From assembly GCA_029572935.1 (NCBI GenBank), contig JAKQHM010000052.1, forward strand, positions 80,042 to 144,041: 64,000 nt of DNA, given 5' to 3'. Source of the DNA: Bacteroidota bacterium (GTDB lineage: Bacteria > Bacteroidota > Bacteroidia > Chitinophagales > Saprospiraceae). A model generated the notes under the pieces. The model saw nothing but the letters and a program-made list of their open reading frames with translations. It did no database searches and was not told where the DNA came from. The stretch's first letter is position 1, and each line of letters begins with the position of its first letter. Position numbers and translations under genes: made by a program. Of this stretch, positions 25,200 to 34,747 are shown piece by piece.

Positions 25200-28100
25200 A
25201 TGTTCAACTTTCTTAAAAAAGTATTTGGCACCAAACAGGACAAGGACATCCGCGAATACAGCCAGGTACTACCTAAAATTCATTCCTTTCAGGAGGAATT
25301 CTCCAAACTTTCACACGACGAACTGAGGAATAAGACCCTGGAATTCAGAAGCCGGATCAAGGATTACCTGTCCGGGATCGATTCTGAAATTGACGAACTG
25401 CGCAGACGGGCCGATGAAGAGCGCGATATTCACCATAAGGAATCCATTTTCAACGAGGTAGACCTGAAAATCAAGGAACGCGATAGTCTGCAGGAAGAGA
25501 TACTGAGAGATATATTGCCAGAGGCATTTGCAGTCGTCAAGGAAGCTGCGACCCGATTCACCAGGCTGGAGTCCATCGTGGTGACAGCCACCGACCGGGA
25601 CAGGGATCTTTCTGTTTCCCGTGGATTTGTGGATCTCGACGGCGACAAGGCCATTTACCGGAACAGCTGGACTGCTGCCGGAGGTGAAATCACCTGGAAT
25701 ATGATCCATTATGATGTTCAGCTCATTGGGGGAATGGTTCTTCATGACGGTAAAATTGCCGAAATGGGCACGGGTGAAGGCAAAACCCTGGTGGCTACCC
25801 TGCCTGCCTACCTTAACGGGCTGACAGGAAATGGCGTCCATGTGGTGACTGTAAACGATTATCTGGCTCGCAGGGACTCCGAGTGGGTAGGCCCCTTATT
25901 TGAGTTCCTCTTGCTAACCGTTGATTGTATAGATAAATACAAACCCCACTCCTCTCAGCGGAAAAAGGCCTATGAGTGCGACATCACTTATGGCACCAAC
26001 AACGAATTTGGCTTTGATTATCTGAGAGATAACATGGTGAGGTCCATGGATGAAAAGGTACAGGGTAAGCATCACTACGCCATGGTCGACGAGGTCGACA
26101 GCGTTTTGATCGACGATGCAAGAACCCCATTAATCATCTCGGGCCCCATTGATGTGGATGAAGAAAGTGAGGAGTACAATAAGCTAAAGCCAAAGGTCGA
26201 AAGACTCTACAGCGAGCAGAAAAGGATTTCCAATCAGTTTCTGACCGATGCCCGCAAACTGATCCAGTCGGGGAATACCGGCTATGCAGAGGGGGAAGGT
26301 GGACTGGCCCTGTTCAGAGCTTACCGTGCACTGCCCAAATCCAGGCCACTCATTAAGTTTCTCAGCGAAGACGGAATCCGAAATATTCTTCAGAAAACCG
26401 AGAACTACTACATGCAGGAGCAATCCCGCAACATGAAAATTGCGGATGAACCCCTTCTTTTTACCATAGATGAAAAAAACAGACAGGTGGAGCTGACTCC
26501 CCGCGGTGAAGATTTCCTTGCCACCGGTGAATCAGACCCCAATTTCTTTTTGATCCCCGATCTGGCCGAGTCCCTCCTCCGTATTGAAGAAGAACAAAAC
26601 ATTGGCCGCGAGGACAAAATTGCCAGGAAGGAAAAGATTCTCGATGACTATGCCATTAAGTCACAGAGATTGCATTGTGTAAGCCAGCTTCTGAAGGCTT
26701 ATACCCTTTTTGAGATAGATGAAGAATACGTAGTGCTTGAAGGCGAAGTCAAGATCGTAGATGAAGGCACCGGCAGGATCCTCGAAGGCAGAAGGTATTC
26801 GGACGGCCTGCATCAGGCCATTGAAGCCAAGGAGAATGTAAAGGTAGGAGAACTTACCCAGACCTACGCCACGGTTACACTCCAGAATTACTTCCGCATG
26901 TACCACAAGCTGGCTGGTATGACCGGTACGGCAGAAACAGAGGCAGGCGAATTCTGGCAAATTTATAAATTGGACGTCGTGGTGGTTCCCACCAACAAAC
27001 CCGTAATACGCGATGACCGGGATGATCTGGTTTATAAGACTGCAAGAGAAAAATTCAATGCAGTCATCGAGGAAATTGAAACCTGCACCAGCGCAGGAAG
27101 ACCCGTGCTGGTGGGTACCACTTCCGTCGATATCTCGGAAAAACTTTCCCGTATGCTGCAGATGAAGGGAATCGCTCATAACGTACTCAACGCCAAGCAG
27201 CACCAGCGCGAAGCTGAAATTGTAGCCGAAGCCGGGAAACCGGGACGCGTGACCATCGCCACCAACATGGCAGGCCGGGGTACGGACATCAAGATCACGG
27301 ATGAAGTTAAAAAGGCAGGAGGATTGGCGATCATTGGTACGGAGAGGCATGAATCGAGGAGGGTGGATAGACAGCTTCGGGGTCGTGCCGGAAGACAGGG
27401 AGATCCCGGATCTTCGCAGTTTTTTGTATCCTTTGAAGACAATCTGATGAGATTGTTCAATTCCGACAGGATCACGTCCATCATGGACAAATTAGGTCAT
27501 AAGGAAGGTGAGGTCATGCAACATTCCATGGTCACCAAATCCATTGAAAGAGCCCAAAAGAAGGTAGAAGAGAATAACTTCGGTATGCGTAAACGCCTTC
27601 TGGAATACGATGATGTGATGAACATCCAGCGGGAGGCGATCTACAAAAAGAGGGACCATGCGCTGCAGGGAGACCGTCTGGCAGTTGATCTCAACTATAT
27701 GTTCCTTTCCACACTTGACAACATTGTCTCACAGTATAAATCCGGTGACGACGTTCAGGGCTTTATGAATGATTCGATAGCCTTGCTTGGATTTGAGCCG
27801 GTAATTGATGAGGCTTTCTTCAGGGAATCCAGTCTGCACGACTTACAGGATGAATACCGCAGGCAATTTTTTGAGTTTTATGAAAAAAAGGAAAGCCAGA
27901 TCAAGGAAATGTTGTTGCCCTACATCACGGAAGTACACAAGACAGAAGGGCATCGCTATCAGCGCATCATGATCCCCTATGTGGAAGAATTAAGGGAACC
28001 TCTGCCCGTAGCTGCTGAATTGGAAAAGGCCGTCAAAAGCCAGGGTTATTCCATCATGCGGGATATTGAGCGGTCCGTAGCTTTGAGTATTTTGGACACC

Positions 28101-28517
28101 CAGTGGAAGGAACACCTCCGCAACATGGACGAACTCAAGGAATCTGTGCAGGGGGCTACTTTCGAACAGAAAGATCCGCTGGTCATTTACAAAATGGAGG
28201 CTTATAAACTCTTTGAAAGCCTCGTTTACAAAATGAACCGGGAGATCAGTTCTTATCTCGCCAAAGGCAAACTCGCCGTCAATACCAATCAGGAAGCCCG
28301 TGAAGCAAAACAGGAAAAGACTGACCTGAGTCGCACCCAGACAAACCGATCCGCAGAAGAAGAAAGGATGCGTCGGGCTGCCGAACAGGCTGGCAGGGAA
28401 AGAGTACCACAGGTGCAAACAATCCGCAACACAAATCCAAAAATAGGAAGAAATGATCCCTGCCCTTGTGGCAGCGGTAAGAAATTTAAAAATTGCCATG
28501 GCGCCGAGACTTTCTGA
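25200..28517 (+). CDS. secA: Protein translocase ATPase SecA
   Basis: The ATPase that drives preproteins through SecYEG at the inner membrane. 1105 residues, longer than the about 900 of E. coli because of Bacteroidota-type insertions, including a charged helical stretch at residues 45-105 and another around 330-480. Walker A is GTGEGKT (190-196), the DEAD-like box [21 protein letters not shown], and helicase motifs [16 protein letters not shown] and [12 protein letters not shown] follow. The C-terminal zinc motif [13 protein letters not shown] for SecB/ribosome contact is intact. Own promoter. Confidence 0.97.
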   Translation: MFNFLKKVFGTKQDKDIREYSQVLPKIHSFQEEFSKLSHDELRNKTLEFRSRIKDYLSGIDSEIDELRRRADEERDIHHKESIFNEVDLKIKERDSLQEEILRDILPEAFAVVKEAATRFTRLESIVVTATDRDRDLSVSRGFVDLDGDKAIYRNSWTAAGGEITWNMIHYDVQLIGGMVLHDGKIAEMGTGEGKTLVATLPAYLNGLTGNGVHVVTVNDYLARRDSEWVGPLFEFLLLTVDCIDKYKPHSSQRKKAYECDITYGTNNEFGFDYLRDNMVRSMDEKVQGKHHYAMVDEVDSVLIDDARTPLIISGPIDVDEESEEYNKLKPKVERLYSEQKRISNQFLTDARKLIQSGNTGYAEGEGGLALFRAYRALPKSRPLIKFLSEDGIRNILQKTENYYMQEQSRNMKIADEPLLFTIDEKNRQVELTPRGEDFLATGESDPNFFLIPDLAESLLRIEEEQNIGREDKIARKEKILDDYAIKSQRLHCVSQLLKAYTLFEIDEEYVVLEGEVKIVDEGTGRILEGRRYSDGLHQAIEAKENVKVGELTQTYATVTLQNYFRMYHKLAGMTGTAETEAGEFWQIYKLDVVVVPTNKPVIRDDRDDLVYKTAREKFNAVIEEIETCTSAGRPVLVGTTSVDISEKLSRMLQMKGIAHNVLNAKQHQREAEIVAEAGKPGRVTIATNMAGRGTDIKITDEVKKAGGLAIIGTERHESRRVDRQLRGRAGRQGDPGSSQFFVSFEDNLMRLFNSDRITSIMDKLGHKEGEVMQHSMVTKSIERAQKKVEENNFGMRKRLLEYDDVMNIQREAIYKKRDHALQGDRLAVDLNYMFLSTLDNIVSQYKSGDDVQGFMNDSIALLGFEPVIDEAFFRESSLHDLQDEYRRQFFEFYEKKESQIKEMLLPYITEVHKTEGHRYQRIMIPYVEELREPLPVAAELEKAVKSQGYSIMRDIERSVALSILDTQWKEHLRNMDELKESVQGATFEQKDPLVIYKMEAYKLFESLVYKMNREISSYLAKGKLAVNTNQEAREAKQEKTDLSRTQTNRSAEEERMRRAAEQAGRERVPQVQTIRNTNPKIGRNDPCPCGSGKKFKNCHGAETF

Positions 28518-28578
28518 TGTGATTGGCTCAGCTTATTTTTCTTAGGGATGACTGATAAATTATACGCATTGATTACTG

Positions 28579-28989
28579 ATGAAAAATGAAAATAGGATGA
28601 TGAAATTTTATTCCTCCCTTGTGGTCATTTGTTTCTTTTTTGTGTTGGGTCGTGTGAATGCTCAGTACACTGCCCGCATGGAAGCAGATGCGACGATCAG
28701 CTCCCTGATGAACCAATATCTCAGGATCAACAAAAGCGTCAATTTTGTTTCGGGTTGGAGAATTACGGTCATATCTACGGTGGACAGAAGGGTTATGGAG
28801 GATACCCGTGTTCAATTTCAGAAAAACTTCAGCTACAAGACAAAATGGGAATACAAGGAACCTTATTATCATTTGAGGGCAGGTGCCTTTCTGAACCGGA
28901 GTGAGGCTATGGCTGCACTGGATCAGGTGAAAAAGAAATTTGGTACCGCCTTTATCAGTGTCGATAAAATAGAATACACGGAATTTTAA
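28579..28989 (+). CDS. Exported SPOR-domain-like protein
   Basis: A 136-residue protein with a signal peptide (MMKFYSSLVVICFFFVLGRVNAQ if translation begins at the second or third Met, 28597 or 28600; the ATG at 28579 adds a short polar tail). Residues 60-136 (GWRITVISTVDRR, then YHLRAGAFLNRSEAMAALDQVKKKF) resemble a SPOR domain, which binds denuded peptidoglycan glycan strands. A role at the cell wall fits the neighbouring rodA, 38 bases downstream. Confidence 0.75.
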   Translation: MKNENRMMKFYSSLVVICFFFVLGRVNAQYTARMEADATISSLMNQYLRINKSVNFVSGWRITVISTVDRRVMEDTRVQFQKNFSYKTKWEYKEPYYHLRAGAFLNRSEAMAALDQVKKKFGTAFISVDKIEYTEF

Positions 28990-29026
28990 TTTGGGCTGAT
29001 GAACGGGTCTTCCTGAGTGGTAAGCG

Positions 29027-30418
29027 ATGAGTAAGAACAGATTGGGATTTTCCATGGATTGGCTGTTGCTGGGAGTCTATTTTAGCCTGCTGGTCATCGG
29101 ATGGCTCGCTATTTATTCATCCACACATTCTCATAATCCGGATCAGAATTTTCTGGACTTGGACCTGCCCATTGTCAAACAAACCATTTACATAGCTGTG
29201 GCTTTGCTTGCTTTTGGCATCGGGCTTGCAGTGGACAGCAGATTCTGGTATACTTTCGCCTATATGCTTTATGGTATAGGACTTCTCCTGCTTGTCCTGG
29301 TTCTCATTGTGGGGACCGAGGTCAATGGAGCCCGGGCCTGGTTTTCCTTGGGAGGCTTTTCATTTCAGCCTTCAGAGCTGGTCAAATTCTCTACTATTCT
29401 TGCAGTGGCTTCATACCTGAATTACTATAAAGTCAGACTGGATGATCTGAGATACCAGGGTTATATTCTATTGCTGATTGCTGTGCCCATAATGCTGATC
29501 CTGCTCCAACCGGATGCTGGTTCTGCCATCACTTTTTTTTCCATGTTTATTCTGCTTTTTGTGGAAGGACTGAATCCATTTTATTTCGTAATGGTCGTAC
29601 TGATGGTTCTGGTCTTTGTATTTTCCATACTTGTGCCTTTCAGTTGGGTTTATTTTTCTTTGATCCTGCTTGCTGTTTGCGGTGCCTGGTATTACCTGAG
29701 GCCATTTCGATACCAGTATCTCCTGCTGGCTTTTCTGACGGCAGTATCAATTTACCTTTTTGTTTGGATGGGTGAAGCCTCAGGTTTAGGTTTTTCTTCT
29801 GGTTTGTTTATTCTGTCACTCTTCTTGCTTTGGAGGAGCAAGCAGCAAAAGCTGGCCTTTCTGATGCCTTGGGTGGTCGGTTTTTTTTGCCTTTTTGCGG
29901 TGGGAGGTCAGCAAATGTTTGAGGGTCTGAAACCGCATCAACAGGAACGAATCAAAGTATGGCTGAAACCTTCTGAATGCGATCCCAGAGGTTCTTTGTA
30001 CAATTTATTGCAGTCCAAGGTTGCCATTGGTTCCGGAGGGATATTTGGAAAGGGATTTATGAATGGAAATATGACCAAGCTAAAATATGTACCCGCACAG
30101 TCAACTGACTTTATTTTCAGTACGATCGGAGAGGAACATGGCTTTATCGGCAGCGTGGTTGTGTTGTTGTTGTTCTTTGCATTGATCTGGAGGATCTTTA
30201 CATTGAGTATACAGTCTGACTATAAGTTTGGATCTTATTTTGGTATGGCCTTTGCGGGTTTACTGGGTTTTCACGTGCTCATCAACATTGGGATGACCAT
30301 GGGACTGGTTCCCGTGGTGGGCATTCCCCTGCCTTTTATCAGTAAGGGAGGATCTTCTCTTATTATTTTTTCCCTGATGCTGGGGGTTTTTCTCAGGTTT
30401 CAAAATAAAAGCAAATGA
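29027..30418 (+). CDS. rodA: Rod-shape SEDS peptidoglycan polymerase RodA
   Basis: A 463-residue SEDS-family membrane protein with about ten helices, polymerising lipid II glycan strands during elongation together with a class B PBP. Motifs: DWLLLGVYFSLLVIGWLAIYSS, the NGARAWFSLGGFSFQPSEL loop, LLQPDAGSAITF with the conserved Asp, KGFMNGNMTKLKYVPAQSTDFIFS and PLPFISKGGSSL near the C-terminus. RodA rather than FtsW is suggested by the elongation-type loop sequence, not proven. No mreBCD or PBP gene sits next to it. ATGA overlap with tgt. Confidence 0.92.
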   Translation: MSKNRLGFSMDWLLLGVYFSLLVIGWLAIYSSTHSHNPDQNFLDLDLPIVKQTIYIAVALLAFGIGLAVDSRFWYTFAYMLYGIGLLLLVLVLIVGTEVNGARAWFSLGGFSFQPSELVKFSTILAVASYLNYYKVRLDDLRYQGYILLLIAVPIMLILLQPDAGSAITFFSMFILLFVEGLNPFYFVMVVLMVLVFVFSILVPFSWVYFSLILLAVCGAWYYLRPFRYQYLLLAFLTAVSIYLFVWMGEASGLGFSSGLFILSLFLLWRSKQQKLAFLMPWVVGFFCLFAVGGQQMFEGLKPHQQERIKVWLKPSECDPRGSLYNLLQSKVAIGSGGIFGKGFMNGNMTKLKYVPAQSTDFIFSTIGEEHGFIGSVVVLLLFFALIWRIFTLSIQSDYKFGSYFGMAFAGLLGFHVLINIGMTMGLVPVVGIPLPFISKGGSSLIIFSLMLGVFLRFQNKSK

Positions 30419-31548
30419 GCAGGTTCAGTTTGCAACACAGGGATGCGGGCAGTCAGGCCAGAGCCGGGTTTTTGCAAACTGACCGTGGTACACTCGAGAC
30501 CCCTGTTTTTATGCCAGTGGGTACCGCGGCTACCGTAAAAGCGGTTCACCAGGAAGAACTGAAAAAGGAGATCAGAGCTCAGGTTATTCTGGGAAATACC
30601 TATCACCTCTATCTGCGTCCGGGTATGGAAGTGATCCGTGCTGCCGGAGGGCTCCATAAATTTATGACCTGGGATCGACCGATTCTGACTGACAGTGGAG
30701 GATACCAGGTGTATTCCCTGAGTGCCCGAAGGAAACTTACAGCTGAAGGAGTTTCTTTTCAGTCCCATATCGATGGCAGCAGGCATTTGTTCACACCTGA
30801 AAATGTAGTGGACATCCAAAGAGGCCTTGGCTCAGATATCATGATGGCCCTGGATGAATGTACACCCTATCCCTGCTCCCGGAAGTATGCCGAAGACTCT
30901 TTGAAACTGACCAATCAATGGCTTGAAAGAGGGATCAAGAGATATTTGGAGACAGAGCCATTGTATGGGTGTCATCAGATTTTTGTGCCTATCTCACAAG
31001 GTTCACTGTACGAAGATCTGAGAAGAGCCTCCACGGAATTCAATATCAGATTTCCATCACCTGTTTATGCGATCGGCGGACTTTCCGTGGGAGAACCTGA
31101 AGACGAATTGTACCGGATGGTGGATGTAGCGACAGGTTCCATGCCCGAAGACAGCGCACGATATCTGATGGGCGTGGGGACTCCGGGTAATCTGTTGGAA
31201 TGCATCGGTCTGGGCATCGATATGTTTGATTGTGTGCTGCCCACACGCAATGCCCGGCATGGCATCCTGTATACCTCGGAAGGCATCATCCACATCCGAA
31301 ATCAAAAATGGAAGGATGATTTCTCTCCTATTGATCCGAACTCCCCAGCGAGTACCAGTAAAAATCACAGCAAAGCCTACCTTAGACATCTATTTATGGT
31401 GTCCGAGATCCTGGCAGCCCAGATAGCCAGTATTCAGAACCTGAGTTTTTATACTGCCCTGATGCGGGAGGCCCGTGAGCAGATTCTATTAAATAATTTT
31501 GGTCCGTGGAAGGAACGCATCCTCAAGATCATCAATAACAGGCTGTGA
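30415..31548 (+). CDS. tgt: tRNA-guanine (queuine) transglycosylase, zinc ligands missing
   Basis: Exchanges guanine-34 of GUN-anticodon tRNAs for preQ1 on the way to queuosine. 377 residues of TIM-barrel Tgt. The substrate aspartate region TDSGGYQVYSLS (Asp93) and the nucleophile region DMFDCVLPTRNARHG are intact. The zinc site that in E. coli is C302/C304/C307/H333 is replaced at aligned positions by S310, A312, S315 and Q341 (DPNSPASTSKN, SIQN), although the surrounding KAYLRH helix is kept. Fold may be held without zinc. Overlaps rodA and the next gene by four bases each. Confidence 0.93.
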   Translation: MSRFSLQHRDAGSQARAGFLQTDRGTLETPVFMPVGTAATVKAVHQEELKKEIRAQVILGNTYHLYLRPGMEVIRAAGGLHKFMTWDRPILTDSGGYQVYSLSARRKLTAEGVSFQSHIDGSRHLFTPENVVDIQRGLGSDIMMALDECTPYPCSRKYAEDSLKLTNQWLERGIKRYLETEPLYGCHQIFVPISQGSLYEDLRRASTEFNIRFPSPVYAIGGLSVGEPEDELYRMVDVATGSMPEDSARYLMGVGTPGNLLECIGLGIDMFDCVLPTRNARHGILYTSEGIIHIRNQKWKDDFSPIDPNSPASTSKNHSKAYLRHLFMVSEILAAQIASIQNLSFYTALMREAREQILLNNFGPWKERILKIINNRL

Positions 31549-32657
31549 TAAAATTTCTCAGATATTTGAGGCTCACCATACTGGACAGATATATTCTGAA
31601 GAAATACTTCTTCACCTTCTTCTTTACCATGGTGACGCTTTCTGCCGTGGCGGTGGTTTTTGATATTTCTGAACGGATTGAGAAATTCCTGTCCAAAGAC
31701 CTTGGATTCTGGGAGGTCACCCGCGACTACTATCTGAATTTTATACCCTGGATTAACTCCCTACTTTTTCCAATGTACAGCCTTATCACGGTCATCTTTT
31801 TTACATCCAGGATGGCCGATCAGACCGAGATCATTCCCATGCTGGGGTCGGGGATGTCCTTTCGCCGGCTTTTGCGTCCTTTTCTGATTGCTTCCGGATT
31901 GGTCACCCTGATCCACCTGGGAGGCAACCACCTGATTGTACCCAGAGGGAACAAAACCCTCAGGGAGTTTGAAAACAAATACATCAAACAGAGCAATGTA
32001 CTGAGCAAAGACCGCAACGTGCATTTATTTGTGGAACCCGGTGTGGAAGCTTTTGTCGTCAGTTTCAGTGTTTCAGATTCTTCCGGTCAGCAATTCCAAT
32101 TGAGAAAATACGATTCTTCCCGGATCGTTCAGGTACTGACTGCAAAATCCATCCGCTGGAAAGCCGAACCCGATGTCTGGACCTTAAGAGATTACGAAAT
32201 AAGGACCTTGCGGGATACCACAGAGGATTTTGAGATCCATCATGGGGAGGCCCTGGATACCTCCCTGAATCTCCTGGTTTCGGATTTTGTGATCACCCGG
32301 AATCAAAAGGATATGATGACCACCCCCGAACTCAGTCAGTTCATCGACCGAGAATTTGTCAAAGGATCTGGTATTACCAAGGGATATGAAGTGGAGATGC
32401 ACCGACGTACTGCGGATCCATTTACTTCTATGATTCTGAGCTTTATAGGGGCGTGCATAGCCTCTCGGAAAGTCAGGGGTGGCATGGGTCTTCACCTGGC
32501 GGTTGGAGTGATCCTGGGCGTGGTGTTTATCTTTCTGTCCAAGCTGTCGATCACCATAGCCAACAACGATGTGTTCAGTCCTCTTGCTGCAGTCTGGCTT
32601 CCCAACCTGGCCTTTTCGTTGGTGGGTTGGTACACATATCGGATAGCCCAAAAGTAG
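31545..32657 (+). CDS. LptF/LptG-family LPS export permease
   Basis: A 370-residue inner-membrane protein of the YjgP/YjgQ family, part of the LptB2FGC ABC transporter moving lipopolysaccharide from the inner membrane to the Lpt bridge. Helices near the N-terminus (residues 16-38, 60-85, 100-125) and three at the C-terminus flank a periplasmic beta-jellyroll domain (about 130-270). The start is GTG at 31545, overlapping the tgt stop. Whether it is LptF or LptG cannot be told from this one gene. Confidence 0.88.
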   Translation: MIKFLRYLRLTILDRYILKKYFFTFFFTMVTLSAVAVVFDISERIEKFLSKDLGFWEVTRDYYLNFIPWINSLLFPMYSLITVIFFTSRMADQTEIIPMLGSGMSFRRLLRPFLIASGLVTLIHLGGNHLIVPRGNKTLREFENKYIKQSNVLSKDRNVHLFVEPGVEAFVVSFSVSDSSGQQFQLRKYDSSRIVQVLTAKSIRWKAEPDVWTLRDYEIRTLRDTTEDFEIHHGEALDTSLNLLVSDFVITRNQKDMMTTPELSQFIDREFVKGSGITKGYEVEMHRRTADPFTSMILSFIGACIASRKVRGGMGLHLAVGVILGVVFIFLSKLSITIANNDVFSPLAAVWLPNLAFSLVGWYTYRIAQK

Positions 32658-32858
32658 GCAACTGCGATGAAGCAAATTTTGTAAATATTTAACGGAAGTC
32701 ACAGGAGCTTCTTGATTATCTTTGCGTTATAGAATAAAATGTTGATTATCAGCAAAATGGGTTGTTCTATCTTATTTTAAAGATTTTTTAACATTTTTTT
32801 GTTTAACCTTACTAGGTCAAAAATTAAACAAAGGTTACCTTTGGAAAAAAATTCAGAT

Positions 32859-33395
32859 ATGTCAACGATGGAGTTTTATGCATCATTAAATCAGCAGTCT
32901 CAAACGCTGCATAATTTTGCTTTCAGTCTGACGAGGGATATGGAGGATGCCAAGGACCTTTATCAGGAAACTGCATTTCGTGCGCTTTCAAACCGCGATA
33001 AATTCCAGCCGGGGACAAATTTTAAGGCATGGTTGATCACCATCATGAAGAATATCTTCATCAACAACTATCGCCGTAAAGTCAAAGGGGGGATTGTCAG
33101 CGACAACAGCGAGAATCAGTACTACCTCAATTCTATCAACAATTCCATTCTCAACAGCGCGGAGTCCGACATCATGATGGATGAGCTCAATGGAATGGTA
33201 GAAAGTCTGGATGATTCCTTAAAAATTCCTTTCCTCCGCTATTTCCATGGTTACAAATACCAGGAGATCGCCGATGAGCTGCACCTACCTTTGGGTACCG
33301 TCAAGAGTCGTATCTTTTTTGCCCGGAAGGCTTTGAAGCATATGATCGGCCAGCATTACAAAATGTACGACGAGGCGGCCATTCTGGAAAATTGA
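32859..33395 (+). CDS. RNA polymerase ECF-type sigma factor
   Basis: A 178-residue sigma-70 family protein with region 2 (LHNFAFSLTRDMEDAKDLYQETAFRAL and FKAWLITIMKNIFINNYRR) and region 4 (LPFLRYFHGYKYQEIADELHLPLGTVKSRIFFARKAL-type helix-turn-helix). I start it at ATG 32859; the longer frame begins with TTG in AT-rich leader. No anti-sigma gene follows directly, so it may be a free-standing housekeeping-like or stress sigma common in Bacteroidota. Upstream is about 200 bases of leader containing TATCTTTG at 32717-32724, a -7-like element without a matching -33. Confidence 0.9.
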   Translation: MSTMEFYASLNQQSQTLHNFAFSLTRDMEDAKDLYQETAFRALSNRDKFQPGTNFKAWLITIMKNIFINNYRRKVKGGIVSDNSENQYYLNSINNSILNSAESDIMMDELNGMVESLDDSLKIPFLRYFHGYKYQEIADELHLPLGTVKSRIFFARKALKHMIGQHYKMYDEAAILEN

Positions 33396-33681
33396 TTACT
33401 AGCTCAGAATTTTTGATGTACAGGTTTTGTGTGTCTAACGAAGCCGAATCAACCGTCTTATTGTCCGTTTGTTACGGTCGGTGTAGCGAATGTATTTAAA
33501 CTTCTTACAAGCCATTTGACACGAGAACGAAAGTTCAGGTTATGAATGCCTGGCTTGACAAATGACTTGGATTTTAGCTCTATTTAATGAGTTTGGTGGG
33601 GAAGAATCCATATACCTCTTTCCTGATTCAAAAAAAGGAGATGTGAGTCCGGAAAGAGTTTTGGCTGTTCGCAGGAACAAA

Positions 33682-34662
33682 TCAGCGGTACATCACTGCC
33701 TTTACCGCTTTGATCACTTTTTCCGGATTGGGCAGGTACTCCTGTACCATGGTTGGAGCATAACCCAGAGATACGTCCGCTGCATTGACGCGGGTGACGG
33801 GGGCATCCAGATAATCAAAAGCATATTTTTGGACCTGGTAGGTGATCTCAGAAGAAATTCCCGCAAAGGGCCAGGATTCATCCACCACAACAAGGCGGTT
33901 GGTCTTTTTGACTGATTCCACTATGGTTCTGATGTCAAGTGGACGGATGGTTCTGAGGTCGATTACCTCGGCATCAATCCCTTCTTTTTCCAGTTCGACC
34001 GCAGCAGACTTCACCACTTCCATCATTTTGTTGAAGGAAACGATGGTGACATCCTTGCCCGTGCGACGGACAGCAGCGACGCCGATAGGTACATAATATT
34101 CTTCCTCTGGTACTTCACCCTGAAGGCCATAAAGGATCTCGGATTCCATCATACAGACCGGATCGTCGTCCTGAATGGCAGATTTGATGAGTCCTTTGGC
34201 ATCATATGGGTCAATACAGGAAATGACCTTTAAACCCGGGCAATTTGCAAGCCAGGATTCAAAGGTTTGAGAGTGTTGCTGGGCTAATTGACCTGCTGCT
34301 CCGGAGGGACCGCGAAAGAGAATGGGGCAGCGGAATTCTCCCGCTGATTGGGATAAGGTTTTGGCTGCATTGTTGACAATCTGATCAAAGGCCAGGACTG
34401 CAAAATTCCAGGTCATGAATTCTACGATAGGACGCAGACCATTCATGGCAGCACCCACGCCGATTCCGGCAAATCCCAATTCCGCGATCGGGGTATCGAT
34501 CACTCTTTTGGGCCCAAATTCATCCAGCATCCCTTTGCTGACCTTATAAGCGCCGTTGTATTCAGCAACCTCTTCCCCCATCAGAAAGACGTTGGGGTCC
34601 TTCCTCATTTCTTCGGACATTCCTTCTCTGAGGGCATCCCTCAACGTAATCACTCTTGCCAT
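33682..34662 (-). CDS. pdhB: Pyruvate dehydrogenase E1 component, beta subunit
   Basis: A 326-residue thiamine-diphosphate E1 beta subunit: EEVAEYNGAYKVSKGMLDEFG with the ThDP-contacting Glu, PIAELGFAGIGVGAAM, and the C-terminal VVVDESWPFAGISSEI domain. It decarboxylates pyruvate with an alpha subunit to feed the acetyl-CoA-forming complex in the cytosol. No alpha, E2 or E3 gene is in the window, so the complex is encoded at separate loci. A branched-chain 2-oxoacid role is possible but the sequence resembles the pyruvate type more closely. The 286 bases downstream hold no gene. Confidence 0.93.
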   Translation of the reverse strand: MARVITLRDALREGMSEEMRKDPNVFLMGEEVAEYNGAYKVSKGMLDEFGPKRVIDTPIAELGFAGIGVGAAMNGLRPIVEFMTWNFAVLAFDQIVNNAAKTLSQSAGEFRCPILFRGPSGAAGQLAQQHSQTFESWLANCPGLKVISCIDPYDAKGLIKSAIQDDDPVCMMESEILYGLQGEVPEEEYYVPIGVAAVRRTGKDVTIVSFNKMMEVVKSAAVELEKEGIDAEVIDLRTIRPLDIRTIVESVKKTNRLVVVDESWPFAGISSEITYQVQKYAFDYLDAPVTRVNAADVSLGYAPTMVQEYLPNPEKVIKAVKAVMYR

Positions 34663-34684
34663 GTTATCTTGCAGTTTCGAAGCG

Positions 34685-34692
34685 CAAAAATA
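34685..34692 (-). promoter_or_regulatory. -7 element upstream of pdhB
   Basis: TATTTTTG on the minus strand matches TAnnTTTG, 23 bases before the pdhB ATG; no clear -33. Confidence 0.3.
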
Positions 34693-34747
34693 AGCCTATT
34701 CCGGTTTTTCCCGGTGGTTTTCTTTGAATGGGGAATGGGGTTTCAAA

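Noticed and set aside
33562..33915. Open frame on the plus strand overlapping the pdhB end
   Set aside because: No family signal, and two thirds of it is antisense to the conserved pdhB coding region; the 33396-33681 part shows no motif.
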